The notes under the pieces: generated by a model | Databases searched by the model: none | What the model saw: only the letters and a program-made list of their open reading frames with translations | Told to the model about the DNA's origin: nothing | Position numbers and translations under genes: made by a program | NCBI RefSeq assembly: GCF_013404595.1 | Contig: NZ_JABVAX010000001.1 | Location: 558,001 to 622,000 of the forward strand | Direction of reading: 5' to 3' | DNA from: Jannaschia marina | GTDB lineage: Bacteria > Pseudomonadota > Alphaproteobacteria > Rhodobacterales > Rhodobacteraceae | DNA: 64,000 nt | Part shown: positions 27,501-35,780 of the stretch, in pieces | How the letters are laid out: each line of letters starts with the position of its first letter | How positions within the stretch are numbered: position 1 is the first letter of the stretch

Positions 27501-28131
27501 CCGGATCCGCCTGCGCCTCGGCGGCGATCGCCTCGGCGATCCGGGCCATCGTCAGGTCGTGCCGCAGGAGGTTCGCCGTCGGCACCTCGACCATGACCTC
27601 GGGGTCGGCGATGCCGCGGATCGTCGTGCGCGTGACGCCGGCGGCGAAGAGGTCGAGGACGAAGGCATCGGTGATCCGGGCCAGCTGGTCGATGCCGAGC
27701 GGGCCGGTCACGATCACATCCGTCACCCGGTCGCGCCAGCGGCCCTGACGGACCTCGGGGTCTTCGCTGTCCTCGGGCAGTCCGGTCACGCCGTCGATGG
27801 CGGCCTGCACGTCGTCGGCCGCGGCGGCGACGTCGATGCCCGGCTCGAACTCCAGCGTGATTTGGGCGCTGCCCTCGCGCGAGGCGGAGGCGCTGTCGCT
27901 CACCCCGTCCACGGCCAGAAGCGCAGGTTCGAGGAGTTGCACCACGCCGCGGTCCACGTCCTCGGCGCCCGCACCGTCCCAGACGACGGAGACGGTGATG
28001 TCCTCGACGATCACGTCCGGGAAGAATTGCGCGCGCATGTTGGGCAGCGCCAGCACGCCGGCCGCGAGCATCAGCACGAGGAGAAGGTTGGCCGCCGTGC
28101 GGTGCCGCGTGAAGTATCCCAGGAGGCCCAT
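24514..28131 (-). CDS. RND family efflux transporter, inner-membrane subunit
   Basis: A 1205-residue RND pump of the AcrB/HAE1 superfamily. TM4 carries the paired proton-relay aspartates in GIVVDDAIVVGEH. The TM10 lysine of AcrB is replaced in GIIINDSIVLV, as in several RND subgroups. It is about 150 residues longer than AcrB. Extra hydrophobic segments lie near residues 480-560, between the two RND halves, and two more lie at the C terminus. It is translated right after its adaptor, whose TAG abuts this ATG with no spacing. The substrate is unknown and no outer-membrane factor gene is adjacent. Confidence 0.92.
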   Translation of the reverse strand: MGLLGYFTRHRTAANLLLVLMLAAGVLALPNMRAQFFPDVIVEDITVSVVWDGAGAEDVDRGVVQLLEPALLAVDGVSDSASASREGSAQITLEFEPGIDVAAAADDVQAAIDGVTGLPEDSEDPEVRQGRWRDRVTDVIVTGPLGIDQLARITDAFVLDLFAAGVTRTTIRGIADPEVMVEVPTANLLRHDLTMARIAEAIAAEAQADPAGDVTGANARVRTGTARRDTVDVASIVLRRGSDGATLTIGDVARVTSEGVDRERAYFVGEDAAISVRVDRSAEGDAIALQATVERVADDVLQDAPEGTRIELIRTRTEAITGRIDILVDNALVGLALVVALLFLFLNARTAFWVAAGIPVAMFSAIALMWGAGITINMVSLFALIITLGIVVDDAIVVGEHADFRHRKLGEDPKSAAENAARRMFTPVFSATLTTVIAFFGLVAIGGRFGDLIIDIPFTVIVVLIASLVECFLILPHHMAGALTNRARPGFSPLRAAVGGLAAVLVICALTPTLVFGLLLAAELLGLATDLATRANVFRIATPLLAVLLGMLLYFGFLAAPGAARRTLDHLSRHGIDTVSHGVGLGFDWTRERLFRPLVRLALHARYPVAAGAVVLLSTQAALFLTGDVQWRFFNAPERGSVTGNFAMADGATRADTLEQMRALQEATLAVGAEYEAEYGTNPLAYVLAEIGGNSGRPLPSAEDKESDQLGAISIELIDADLRPYSSFDFVARLQERAAQLPLTEEISFRGWRSGPGGDALSVDFYGADSATLKAAAEALETAVLEFPEVSGVEDSLPFDKDELILNLTPQGEALGFDIDTLGGTLRNRLNGIEAATFPAGPRTGAIRVELPRGEIRADFLDTLRLRSPSGGDVALSDIVTVEVRSGFATVERQNGVQVVTVSGDIAQEDAARANEIRTRLAEEILPEIAAVHQVGYEQGGLAEQEREFLTDATLGLVACLLGIYLVLAWIFSSWTRPAVIMAVIPFGLIGAIWGHWWWDVPLSMFSVVGLIGMTGIIINDSIVLVTTVDDYARTRALRPAIVDAICDRLRPILLTTLTTVLGLAPLLYETSSQAQFLRPTVITLAYGLGFGMVLVLFLVPAILLMGHDIGRLTTALRRFARLPGRRRGRGAGLGGLLLGTAILVWGFATLGHRLITGEVWGPLSPVLPGDSIGAVFATFLAGTGAALLAVWLLAAMLMPRQRTA

Positions 28132-29583
28132 CTAGCCGTCGATCCGGGATTCGAGGCGCTCGACCATCGCGGCGGGGACTTCCTCGCCCTCGAGGTCGGC
28201 GAGGATGCGGGCCTTGCGCGCGTCGGGGATGCGGGTGTTCGCCTCGACGAAGGCCTTGAGCCTCGCGCGCCGCGCCGGGTCGAGCGTCACGTACTCCGGC
28301 AGATCCTCCGTCACCTGACCCGACCGCAGCGGACGCACGCGGATCCCCGCGCCGAGGGCCGGCGTGCGCTCGGCGACGATGTCACGGCCGTCGATCGGGC
28401 CCGAGACGAGCACCTCCTCCCCCTGACGGCGCAGGAGGGTGACGGCCACCTCCTCGAGCCGCTCGTCCTCGCCCAGGGCCAGAACCGTGGCCTGTGCCGA
28501 GAGCGCGGTCGCCGGCAGGCGGATGGCCCCGGGCAGGGGCGGCTCCTCGACCTCGACGCGCAGGAAGTCGCCCGGTCGGAACCCGACCGTCGCATCGAGC
28601 GTCGCGAAGAGGCCGCGGCCCGTCTCGCCGTCGCCCACGGCCGCCGTTTCCCGCGTGATGGTGCCCGTCGTCTCGAGCGTCAGCCCCTGCACATCGAGCA
28701 CCGCGCGGATCGGGGCTCCGATGAGTTGCCCGCGCTCGTCGAGAAGGCGCGCATGCTGCGCGGCCGACAGTCGGAACGCCACCTCCAGGTCGTCCGGGTC
28801 GATCAGCGTCCCGACGCGCTCGTTCGCCGAGACGAGCCCGCCCGGCAGGACGGAGACGTCGGACAGCTGACCGTCGAAGGACGCGACGAGCGTGCGATCC
28901 TCGAGCGCGCGTTCGGCATTGGCGACGGCGATGGCGGCGCGGTCTATCCCGAGGCGCGCGGAGTCGATCCGGGCCTCGGACTGGGCGATGGCCCCCTGCC
29001 GCGTCAGGATCGTCTGCTCCGCCGACGACAGGGACAGCTCCGCCGCCTCGACCGCGGCGGTCGACCCGACGCCCCGCTCGGCAAGGTCGACCTGCCTTTG
29101 CAGAGCGGCGGCCTGGATGTCGCGCTGCGCCTCCGCCCCCCGCAGCTCGGATCGGGCAAGGTCGAGGCCTCGCTCCGCGTCCCGCAGCTCCGCCTCCGCG
29201 CCCGCCAGATCGGCCCGCGCGACGGCGAGATCGGCCTGCGCATCCGCGGGGTCGATCCGCAGAAGCACGAGCCCGGCTTCCACGCTGCCGCCGTCCTCGA
29301 AACGCTCCGCACGTTCCACGATCCGCCCGGCCGAGGGCGCGCGCAATTCCAGCACGCGCCGCGCCCGGACGTCGCCGAAGGTGGTGAGGACGGGCGTGAT
29401 CGTCTCGCGGGCCGCGGCAATCACGTTCGCCGCCAGCACGCGCTCCCGCGCCGGCGGCCCGCCGGCCTCGCGCGCCCGGCGTTCGTCGAGAGCGGCGAGG
29501 GTGATCTGGGCGGCCCATGCCATCAGGCCCAGTGTCAGGGCAAGAAGGAACAGACCGACAAGGCTACGACCGAGAAAGCGCAT
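28132..29583 (-). CDS. RND efflux periplasmic adaptor (membrane fusion protein)
   Basis: A 483-residue HlyD/AcrA-like adaptor. It has one N-terminal membrane segment (about residues 8-30), a split lipoyl-like domain (RVLELRAPSAGRIVERAERFEDGGSVEAG), and a long coiled-coil hairpin rich in Ala, Glu and Arg (about 120-255). A beta-barrel segment (TLVASFDGQLSDVSVLPGGLV) and a membrane-proximal domain follow. It should bridge the RND pump encoded next to an outer-membrane channel. It is the first gene of the pair. A regulator is not adjacent. Confidence 0.9.
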   Translation of the reverse strand: MRFLGRSLVGLFLLALTLGLMAWAAQITLAALDERRAREAGGPPARERVLAANVIAAARETITPVLTTFGDVRARRVLELRAPSAGRIVERAERFEDGGSVEAGLVLLRIDPADAQADLAVARADLAGAEAELRDAERGLDLARSELRGAEAQRDIQAAALQRQVDLAERGVGSTAAVEAAELSLSSAEQTILTRQGAIAQSEARIDSARLGIDRAAIAVANAERALEDRTLVASFDGQLSDVSVLPGGLVSANERVGTLIDPDDLEVAFRLSAAQHARLLDERGQLIGAPIRAVLDVQGLTLETTGTITRETAAVGDGETGRGLFATLDATVGFRPGDFLRVEVEEPPLPGAIRLPATALSAQATVLALGEDERLEEVAVTLLRRQGEEVLVSGPIDGRDIVAERTPALGAGIRVRPLRSGQVTEDLPEYVTLDPARRARLKAFVEANTRIPDARKARILADLEGEEVPAAMVERLESRIDG

Positions 29584-29673
29584 CAGGACTCCGGACGACT
29601 GGCTTCCCGGAAAGATAAGGGTTTCCCGGGCGCTGCCAACTCACACGTTCGAAACGGCGGTTTCCGTCGCGCC

Positions 29674-30204
29674 CTACTTGCGGCGCAAATGTTCGTCGAG
29701 CCGCGGCATGATCTCGACGAAGTTGCAGGGCCGGTGCCGGTAATCGAGCTGATGCACGAGAATTTCGTCCCAGGCATCCCTGCAGGCCGACGGCGAGCCG
29801 GGCAGCGCAAAGAGATAGGTGCCGCCAGCAACCCCGGCACAGGCGCGGGATTGCACGGCGGAGGTGCCGATCTTCTTCATCGAGACGATCGTGAACATCG
29901 TGCCGAAGGCGTCGATCTCCTTTTCGTAGACGTCCCGATGGGCCTCGACCGTGACGTCCCGACCCGTGAGACCGGTGCCACCGGTCGAGATCACGACGTC
30001 CACCTCCCCATCCGCGCACCATTCGCGCAGCTGGGCGGCGATGGCCTCCCGGTCGTCGCGCAAGATCGTGCGTGCCACGAGCCGATGACCGGCCTCCTCC
30101 AGCCTCGCGACGAGTGTGTCGCCCGAGCGGTCGTCGCCCGCGCCGCGCGTGTCGGAAACGGTGAGCACCGCGATGCGGCAGGGCAGGAAGGATCGGTCGG
30201 CCAT
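29674..30204 (-). CDS. moaB: molybdenum cofactor biosynthesis protein MoaB
   Basis: A 176-residue MoaB/Mog-fold protein. It has IAVLTVSDTRGAGDDRSGD, VISTGGTGLTGRDVT (the molybdopterin-binding STGGTG loop) and the FALPGSPSAC segment. MoaB-type proteins adenylylate molybdopterin or bind it before metal insertion. ATG 30204 is preferred; a TTG at 30216 is in frame. The start lies eight bases after a strong nine-pair hairpin (30213-30236), so leader structure may affect translation. No other moa genes nearby. Confidence 0.92.
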   Translation of the reverse strand: MADRSFLPCRIAVLTVSDTRGAGDDRSGDTLVARLEEAGHRLVARTILRDDREAIAAQLREWCADGEVDVVISTGGTGLTGRDVTVEAHRDVYEKEIDAFGTMFTIVSMKKIGTSAVQSRACAGVAGGTYLFALPGSPSACRDAWDEILVHQLDYRHRPCNFVEIMPRLDEHLRRK

Positions 30205-30212
30205 GGCGCGAT

Positions 30213-30257
30213 CCAACCGGCTTCGCAGCCGGTTGGCAACTCCGTTCGAACGGAGTT
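30213..30257. repeat. double palindrome between the YghU-type gene and moaB (copy B)
   Basis: CCAACCGGC (30213-30221) pairs with GCCGGTTGG (30228-30236) around TTCGCA. Directly beside it is the 20-base core of the dispersed palindrome (30238-30257). On the transcribed minus strand the palindrome comes five bases after the glutathione-transferase stop, and the hairpin then sits just ahead of the moaB start. Confidence 0.75.
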
Positions 30258-30262
30258 CGGGC

Positions 30263-31081
30263 TCAGCGGTCGAAGTCGGCGCGGGAGTGGCGCTCGGGGA
30301 GCTTCAGGCTCTCGTCGTCGCCGAAGCTGCGGTTGACCATCCGGCCGCGCCGCACGGCCGGGCGGGCGTCGATCCGCTCGGCCCAGTCGACCACGTTCGT
30401 GTAGCTCGCCACGTCGAGGAACTCCGCCGCATCGTAGAGCCGTCCGAGCACCAGTTGCCCGTACCAGGACCAGATCGCCATATCGGCAATGGAGTAGCTG
30501 CCGGCCATCCACTCGGAATCGGCCAGATGCCGGTCGAGCACGTCGAGCTGCCGCTTCGCCTCCATCGCGTAGCGGTTGATCGGGTATTCGAACTTCTCGG
30601 GCGCATAGGCATAGAAGTGGCCGAAGCCACCACCGAGGAACGGCGCGCTGCCCATCTGCCAGAAGAGCCAGGAAAGCATCTCGCGCCGGCTGTCGCCGAG
30701 GAAGGCGTCGTGCTTTTCGGCCATGTGCAGCATGATCGCCGCGCTCTCGAAGATTCGCACGGGCTCGGTGCCCGACCGGTCCATAAGCGCCGGGATCTTG
30801 GAGTTGGGGTTCACCTCGACGAAGCCCGAGCCGAACTGGTCGCCCTCGCCGATGTTGATGAGCCACGCGTCGTAGTCGAAGTCGTGCCCGGCCTCGATCA
30901 GTTCCTCGAAGAGGACCGTGACCTTCACGCCGTTCGGCGTGGCGAGCGAATAGAGCTGGTAGGGGTGTTCGCCCACCGGCAGATCCTTGTCGTGGGTCGG
31001 GCCGGCTTCGGGGCGGTTGATGTTGGCGAACTGTCCGCCGGAGGCGGTGTTCTTCCAGACTTTCGGGGGAGTATAGGTCAT
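30263..31081 (-). CDS. yghU: glutathione-dependent disulfide-bond oxidoreductase, YghU-like
   Basis: A 272-residue glutathione S-transferase-fold protein of the YghU/Nu class: YTPPKVW start, FANINRPEAGPTHDKDLPVGEHPYQLYSLATPNGVKV, VEVNPNSKIPALMD (glutathione-site cis-proline loop) and a C-terminal all-helical domain with GSYSIADMAIWSWYG. The class reduces disulfides with two glutathione molecules bound. ATG 31081 (AGGACG upstream) is chosen over a GTG-like extension to 31114. gshA, which makes the glutathione precursor, lies about 9 kb away. Confidence 0.9.
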   Translation of the reverse strand: MTYTPPKVWKNTASGGQFANINRPEAGPTHDKDLPVGEHPYQLYSLATPNGVKVTVLFEELIEAGHDFDYDAWLINIGEGDQFGSGFVEVNPNSKIPALMDRSGTEPVRIFESAAIMLHMAEKHDAFLGDSRREMLSWLFWQMGSAPFLGGGFGHFYAYAPEKFEYPINRYAMEAKRQLDVLDRHLADSEWMAGSYSIADMAIWSWYGQLVLGRLYDAAEFLDVASYTNVVDWAERIDARPAVRRGRMVNRSFGDDESLKLPERHSRADFDR

Positions 31082-31178
31082 CGGGCGTCCTGTCGGTTGT
31101 ATCGGACGGAACATGGCACCTGATCGTCACGGGTCCAACCGTGCGGTCTGCGGCCCTGCTGTGCGCTGCCGCACGGGA

Positions 31179-31982
31179 TCAGGCGTCGAGCCGCGCCGCG
31201 AGTTCGAGGAGGTCGGCCCAGGCATCGCGCTTGGCGGCAGGCTGACGCAGAAGGTAGGCGGGGTGCAGCATGGGCAGGACGGGGCGGTCGAAGCCGGTCG
31301 TCCACTGCCCGCGCAGCCGCGTGATCCCGCGCCTGCCGAGGATCGCGTTGCAGGCGTGGTTGCCCATGCAGATCAGGATCTCGGGATCGGCCAGGTCGAT
31401 GTGCCGCCGCAGGAACGGCAGCATCATCGCGACCTCCGCCGGCTCCGGATCGCGGTTGGAGGGCGGACGCCAGGGCAGGACATTGGTGATGTAGACGGCG
31501 CGGCCCGGGCCTTCTGCGTCGCGGGCAAGGCCGATCGCGGCGAGCATCCGGTCGAGGAGCTGACCGGCGGCCCCGACGAAGGGCTTGCCCGCGCGGTCCT
31601 CTTCGCGGCCCGGAGCCTCGCCCACGATCATCACGCGGGCGCGCGGATCGCCGTCGGAAAAGACGAGCGACTTCGCCCCGAGTCGCAGGTCGCAATGGGG
31701 ATAGCCCGCGAGCGCCGCGCGCAGTGCGTCCAGCGTCTCCGCCCCGGCGGCGGCCCGTTCGGCATCGTTGACCGGATCGGAGTCCGCCGCGGCCGGGCCT
31801 GCGGCCTCCGGCTGGGGCGGCGCAGAGCGCGCGGCGGGCGGCTTGGCCGGTGTCGGCATCCGCTCGGGCAGGGCGTAGCGGTTCAGCGGCTGCGCGGCGA
31901 TCGCCTCGTCGCACCCCATCTCTACCAGCCATTCGAGCGTGGCGGCGGCGGTGAAGGCGTCCATGTCGGCGGCGTCGGGCAT
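31179..31982 (-). CDS. uracil-DNA glycosylase family 4-like, lacking most iron-sulfur cysteines
   Basis: A 267-residue protein. A low-complexity Pro/Ala-rich linker (about 40-75) leads into the glycosylase domain: GEAPGREEDRAGKPFVG (active-site motif) and the terminal MLHPAYLLRQP. The family-4 [4Fe-4S] ligands are mostly absent: PHCDLR has one cysteine where CxxC is usual, NVLPWRPPSNRDP has W for C, and EVAMMLPFL has M for C. DNA uracil excision is still plausible since the catalytic motifs remain. Possibly an alphaproteobacterial variant subgroup. Confidence 0.85.
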   Translation of the reverse strand: MPDAADMDAFTAAATLEWLVEMGCDEAIAAQPLNRYALPERMPTPAKPPAARSAPPQPEAAGPAAADSDPVNDAERAAAGAETLDALRAALAGYPHCDLRLGAKSLVFSDGDPRARVMIVGEAPGREEDRAGKPFVGAAGQLLDRMLAAIGLARDAEGPGRAVYITNVLPWRPPSNRDPEPAEVAMMLPFLRRHIDLADPEILICMGNHACNAILGRRGITRLRGQWTTGFDRPVLPMLHPAYLLRQPAAKRDAWADLLELAARLDA

Positions 31983-32080
31983 GGGGCAGGGGTAGCGTGG
32001 CGGGCGCGGTGAGGGAAGGGGCCACGGGAATTGCGGGGTTCGGTCAGGGTTCGGTCATCTTTTGTCGGTAGGTGGCGGGC

Positions 32081-33439
32081 ATGGCCCGTCTGCTCTTCGT
32101 CCTCCTGATCATGTCCCTGACCGCAGGGCCGCTGCGGGCGGCGACCGACTGCGCGGCGGCTCCGTCCGCCCGGACTTGCCTGGTCGACGAGGCGATGGCG
32201 CAGGCGGCGTTGACGGTGAATGCGCAGTCCTTCATCCACGACCTCACGGAGATCGCAACGCTCGTCGAGAAGGCCGGTGCCCTGCCCGCGCGCGACCTCG
32301 TGACGATGTTCTTCGCACAGCTGGACCGCGAAGCACCCTATGGATCGGAGCAGCTTCACCTGCTGACGCGTTTGGCCTGTAGCAGGTCGAGCGTGGAGCT
32401 TGGACCAGCCGTCGCGGCGGCGGTCGCGGACCGTCTGGAAATCTTGCAGCCGCAGGTCACCCGGGAAGACCGGCGCATCTTCGACGACGACCTCGATGCG
32501 ACAGCCACCATCGTGAAGTGCCGTGCGCGGGCGGGTGATCTGGTCGCGGTGGACGCGATCCTGCGTGCCCACCCCGACCGGGCGGCCGATCTTGCCGCGA
32601 TCGCAGGCCAGATACTTGCGCTCGCAGGGGACGGTGCCGCCGCGCGCCGTCTCCATGTGGCTTACCCCGGAGCGAATTGGGGTTTTGATGGACTGAATTA
32701 CTGGCTCTTCCGGGGTGCCGCGCAGACCGGAGACATCGCGAACGTCATGGCGACGCTGCGGGAGCCGTCGAGCCCGGCCGACCTCCTCCGTCGCTTGAGA
32801 AACGCGCTGCGCTGGATGCCCGATCCGTCCCATCAGGCCGAGTTGCAGGCCTTCGCTGAGGAGCTGGCCTCCGATCGGACGAGGCCGCTCCCTCTGGGGC
32901 TGTTTGGTATCGTGGTCACGGAGCCAGCAAAGGCCGGAGACTGGGCAGACGTGCTAGGCCTGATCGAGCGATTGGAGCCGGGCGGCAGCAACGAAGGCGC
33001 AACCGTCCGCGCTCTCGCGATGCTGGCCGGCGCGAGCGGGACTTATGAGGTGATCTTCGATCTGCTGGGGCAACCCGAGCCATTCTCCGCATGGAGGAGG
33101 CGGGTCTCAAGGATCTATGCGGCCGCCTTCGAGGGGGGTGTCGCGGCGGGGCGGGACGACCTTGACCGGATCGTTGACGCGACACCGGAACCCTGGCGCA
33201 ATACGGCGTTGCTCGCCCTCGGTTCGGCGCGGGCCAAGGCGGGCGATCTGCGTGGGGCCTTCGACGTCCTGACTGATCTTGCGGACCGCTCCATGCAACA
33301 GAGGGACATCAGGCCCTTTCTCGAGGAGTTCGCGCTGGCGCTGGCCCACGCCGGACACTGGCAGGAGGCCGCGCGCCTCGCCCGCCGGTCCGGCGATCCG
33401 GTTCTCTTGGCGCGCGTCGCGCTCCACGCGCCCCATTGA
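32081..33439 (+). CDS. secreted alpha-helical repeat protein of unknown function
   Basis: A 452-residue protein with a clear signal peptide ([20 protein letters not shown]). The mature part is helical, with degenerate TPR-like hairpins such as [21 protein letters not shown] and [20 protein letters not shown]. No catalytic motif. A TPR-type scaffold in the periplasm is the best guess. Codon choice is visibly less G/C-biased (notably about 32640-33130) than in neighbours, hinting at faster evolution or transfer. Divergent from the glycosylase gene, 31 bases ahead of pyrB. Confidence 0.75.
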   Translation: MARLLFVLLIMSLTAGPLRAATDCAAAPSARTCLVDEAMAQAALTVNAQSFIHDLTEIATLVEKAGALPARDLVTMFFAQLDREAPYGSEQLHLLTRLACSRSSVELGPAVAAAVADRLEILQPQVTREDRRIFDDDLDATATIVKCRARAGDLVAVDAILRAHPDRAADLAAIAGQILALAGDGAAARRLHVAYPGANWGFDGLNYWLFRGAAQTGDIANVMATLREPSSPADLLRRLRNALRWMPDPSHQAELQAFAEELASDRTRPLPLGLFGIVVTEPAKAGDWADVLGLIERLEPGGSNEGATVRALAMLAGASGTYEVIFDLLGQPEPFSAWRRRVSRIYAAAFEGGVAAGRDDLDRIVDATPEPWRNTALLALGSARAKAGDLRGAFDVLTDLADRSMQQRDIRPFLEEFALALAHAGHWQEAARLARRSGDPVLLARVALHAPH

Positions 33440-33470
33440 TCGCGCGAGCCGGCTCCGGCATGTAGCGGCC

Positions 33471-34400
<930 letters not shown>

Positions 34401-34468
34401 GGGTGTCAAACCGCTCCGGCGGGGCTAGATCACGCCGGGACTTGCTTTCAGACGCTCGGAAACGCGCC

Positions 34469-35011
34469 ATGACCCTGACCCTGCGGCCGAACGACGGCCG
34501 GATCCATGTCTTCTCCGTGAGCGACGGGCCCGTCCGGCTCGCGCATCAGACCTATCTCTCGCAGCTGAGCGACGAGGGCGACGCGACGCCGCTCCTCGAA
34601 GCTCTCGGCGCGGAGATCGACCCGACCTACGTGGAGGTCTTCGCGGTGCAGGACGTAGAGCCGATGGGTCTGCGGACCTACCTCGCGCAGGCACACGACA
34701 TCCCCGACGAGACGCTCGCCGCAGACGCCGCGCGTCTTGATGCGCTCTCGGGCGATGTGCTGGTGCTGGCACCGCTCGCCGTCGAGGGCGTTGCGGAATT
34801 GAAACCGGTGGCGGAGCTTACGCATATCGGCAGCTACGCCCCCGCCGAGGCCGACAACACGCCCGTCGACCTGCCCCCCGCGGTCAAGGATCCGGGGCAA
34901 GCCGCCCCCGCCGCGCCGGCGACCGGCGTGCTCTCCCGGGGCGCCATCATCGCGATCGTGGTGGTGGCCATCTTGCTCGCGGCGGCGCTTCTTCTCCTCT
35001 GGGCCCTCTAG
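34469..35011 (+). CDS. C-tail-anchored membrane protein of unknown function
   Basis: A 180-residue protein. A soluble, acidic N-terminal domain (MTLTLRPNDGRIHVFSVSDGPVRL...) is followed by a Pro/Ala-rich linker (about 135-155) and one C-terminal membrane helix (AIIAIVVVAILLAAALLLLWAL) ending at the last residue. No known domain is recognised. It lies between pyrB and pyrC-like on the same strand. ATG 34469 is preferred because residues before it look like non-coding arginine-rich filler. Confidence 0.7.
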   Translation: MTLTLRPNDGRIHVFSVSDGPVRLAHQTYLSQLSDEGDATPLLEALGAEIDPTYVEVFAVQDVEPMGLRTYLAQAHDIPDETLAADAARLDALSGDVLVLAPLAVEGVAELKPVAELTHIGSYAPAEADNTPVDLPPAVKDPGQAAPAAPATGVLSRGAIIAIVVVAILLAAALLLLWAL

Positions 35012-35169
35012 GGCAGGCAGGGCGCGGTCGCGACCGAAAGATCACGCGGCGCGCCAATGGATCCGGTGCCCTTGCCGCGGCCGGTCCGTGTGGAGGAGAC
35101 TGGTCTCCACGTTTGACGCGGCTCTACAACGCGGTGGTAAGGGTGCGTCCCGAGGGGAGCGGGCGGAAA

Positions 35170-35745
35170 ATGGCGGACATTGATCTTCAGGACGGCGAAC
35201 GGCTCTTGTGGTCCGGGCGGGGGCGGCCGCCGCCCATGATCGGGCCGGAACTGGTCGCGGTGGGGGTCTTCACCGCGATCATGGCGCTGGTCGCAACGGG
35301 GCTCGGCCGGGCGCTCGCCCGCGACCTGGGCACGCCCGTCTGGACCTGGACGCTCGGCGCGCTTGTCGTCGGCGGGCTGATCGCGGTGCTGCTTGTCGGG
35401 TTGCTGCGCTGGCGCGCGGGGCGGATCCGTTATGTGCTGACCGACAGGCGGGCGCTCGTGCTCGGGGCGTCGCCCGGCGTGCGCCTGCCGCAGGACGACA
35501 CCGGCTGGCCGCTGGACGAGATGACGGAGCCGCGCCTCGTGTCCCATGCCGACGGCAGCGGATCTATCCTCTTCGGACGACGGCCGGTCGCGCGCGTCCG
35601 GCGCGCCCGGGCCGGTCGCAGCCGCTCCGACGGGGGCCGGGGCCTTCGGCCAACGGGGGCCGGCAAGCACAGGAGCACCGACGTCGGCTTCGAACGGATC
35701 GACGGGGCGGCGGAGGTCTTTGCCCTCCTCGAGGCGCATCGCTGA
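35170..35745 (+). CDS. membrane protein with a possible PH-like domain
   Basis: A 191-residue protein starting MADIDLQDGERLLWSGRG, with two membrane helices (about 24-46 and 58-80), then RIRYVLTDRRALVL. The LQxGERxLWxGRP start and the RYxLTDRRxL motif after two helices are typical of bacterial PH (bPH-like) membrane proteins. Role unknown. It sits 36 bases before the pyrC-like gene and may be transcribed with it. Confidence 0.72.
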   Translation: MADIDLQDGERLLWSGRGRPPPMIGPELVAVGVFTAIMALVATGLGRALARDLGTPVWTWTLGALVVGGLIAVLLVGLLRWRAGRIRYVLTDRRALVLGASPGVRLPQDDTGWPLDEMTEPRLVSHADGSGSILFGRRPVARVRRARAGRSRSDGGRGLRPTGAGKHRSTDVGFERIDGAAEVFALLEAHR

Positions 35746-35780
35746 TGGACAGGCCGGCACCGCTTGAGTAGGTCGGCGGC

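Noticed and set aside
26410..30336. A 1308-codon open frame on the plus strand opposite the RND pump, adaptor and moaB
   Set aside because: It mirrors several real minus-strand genes, is rich in Arg, Asp, His and Glu in a way typical of antisense frames in high-GC DNA, and shows no domain.
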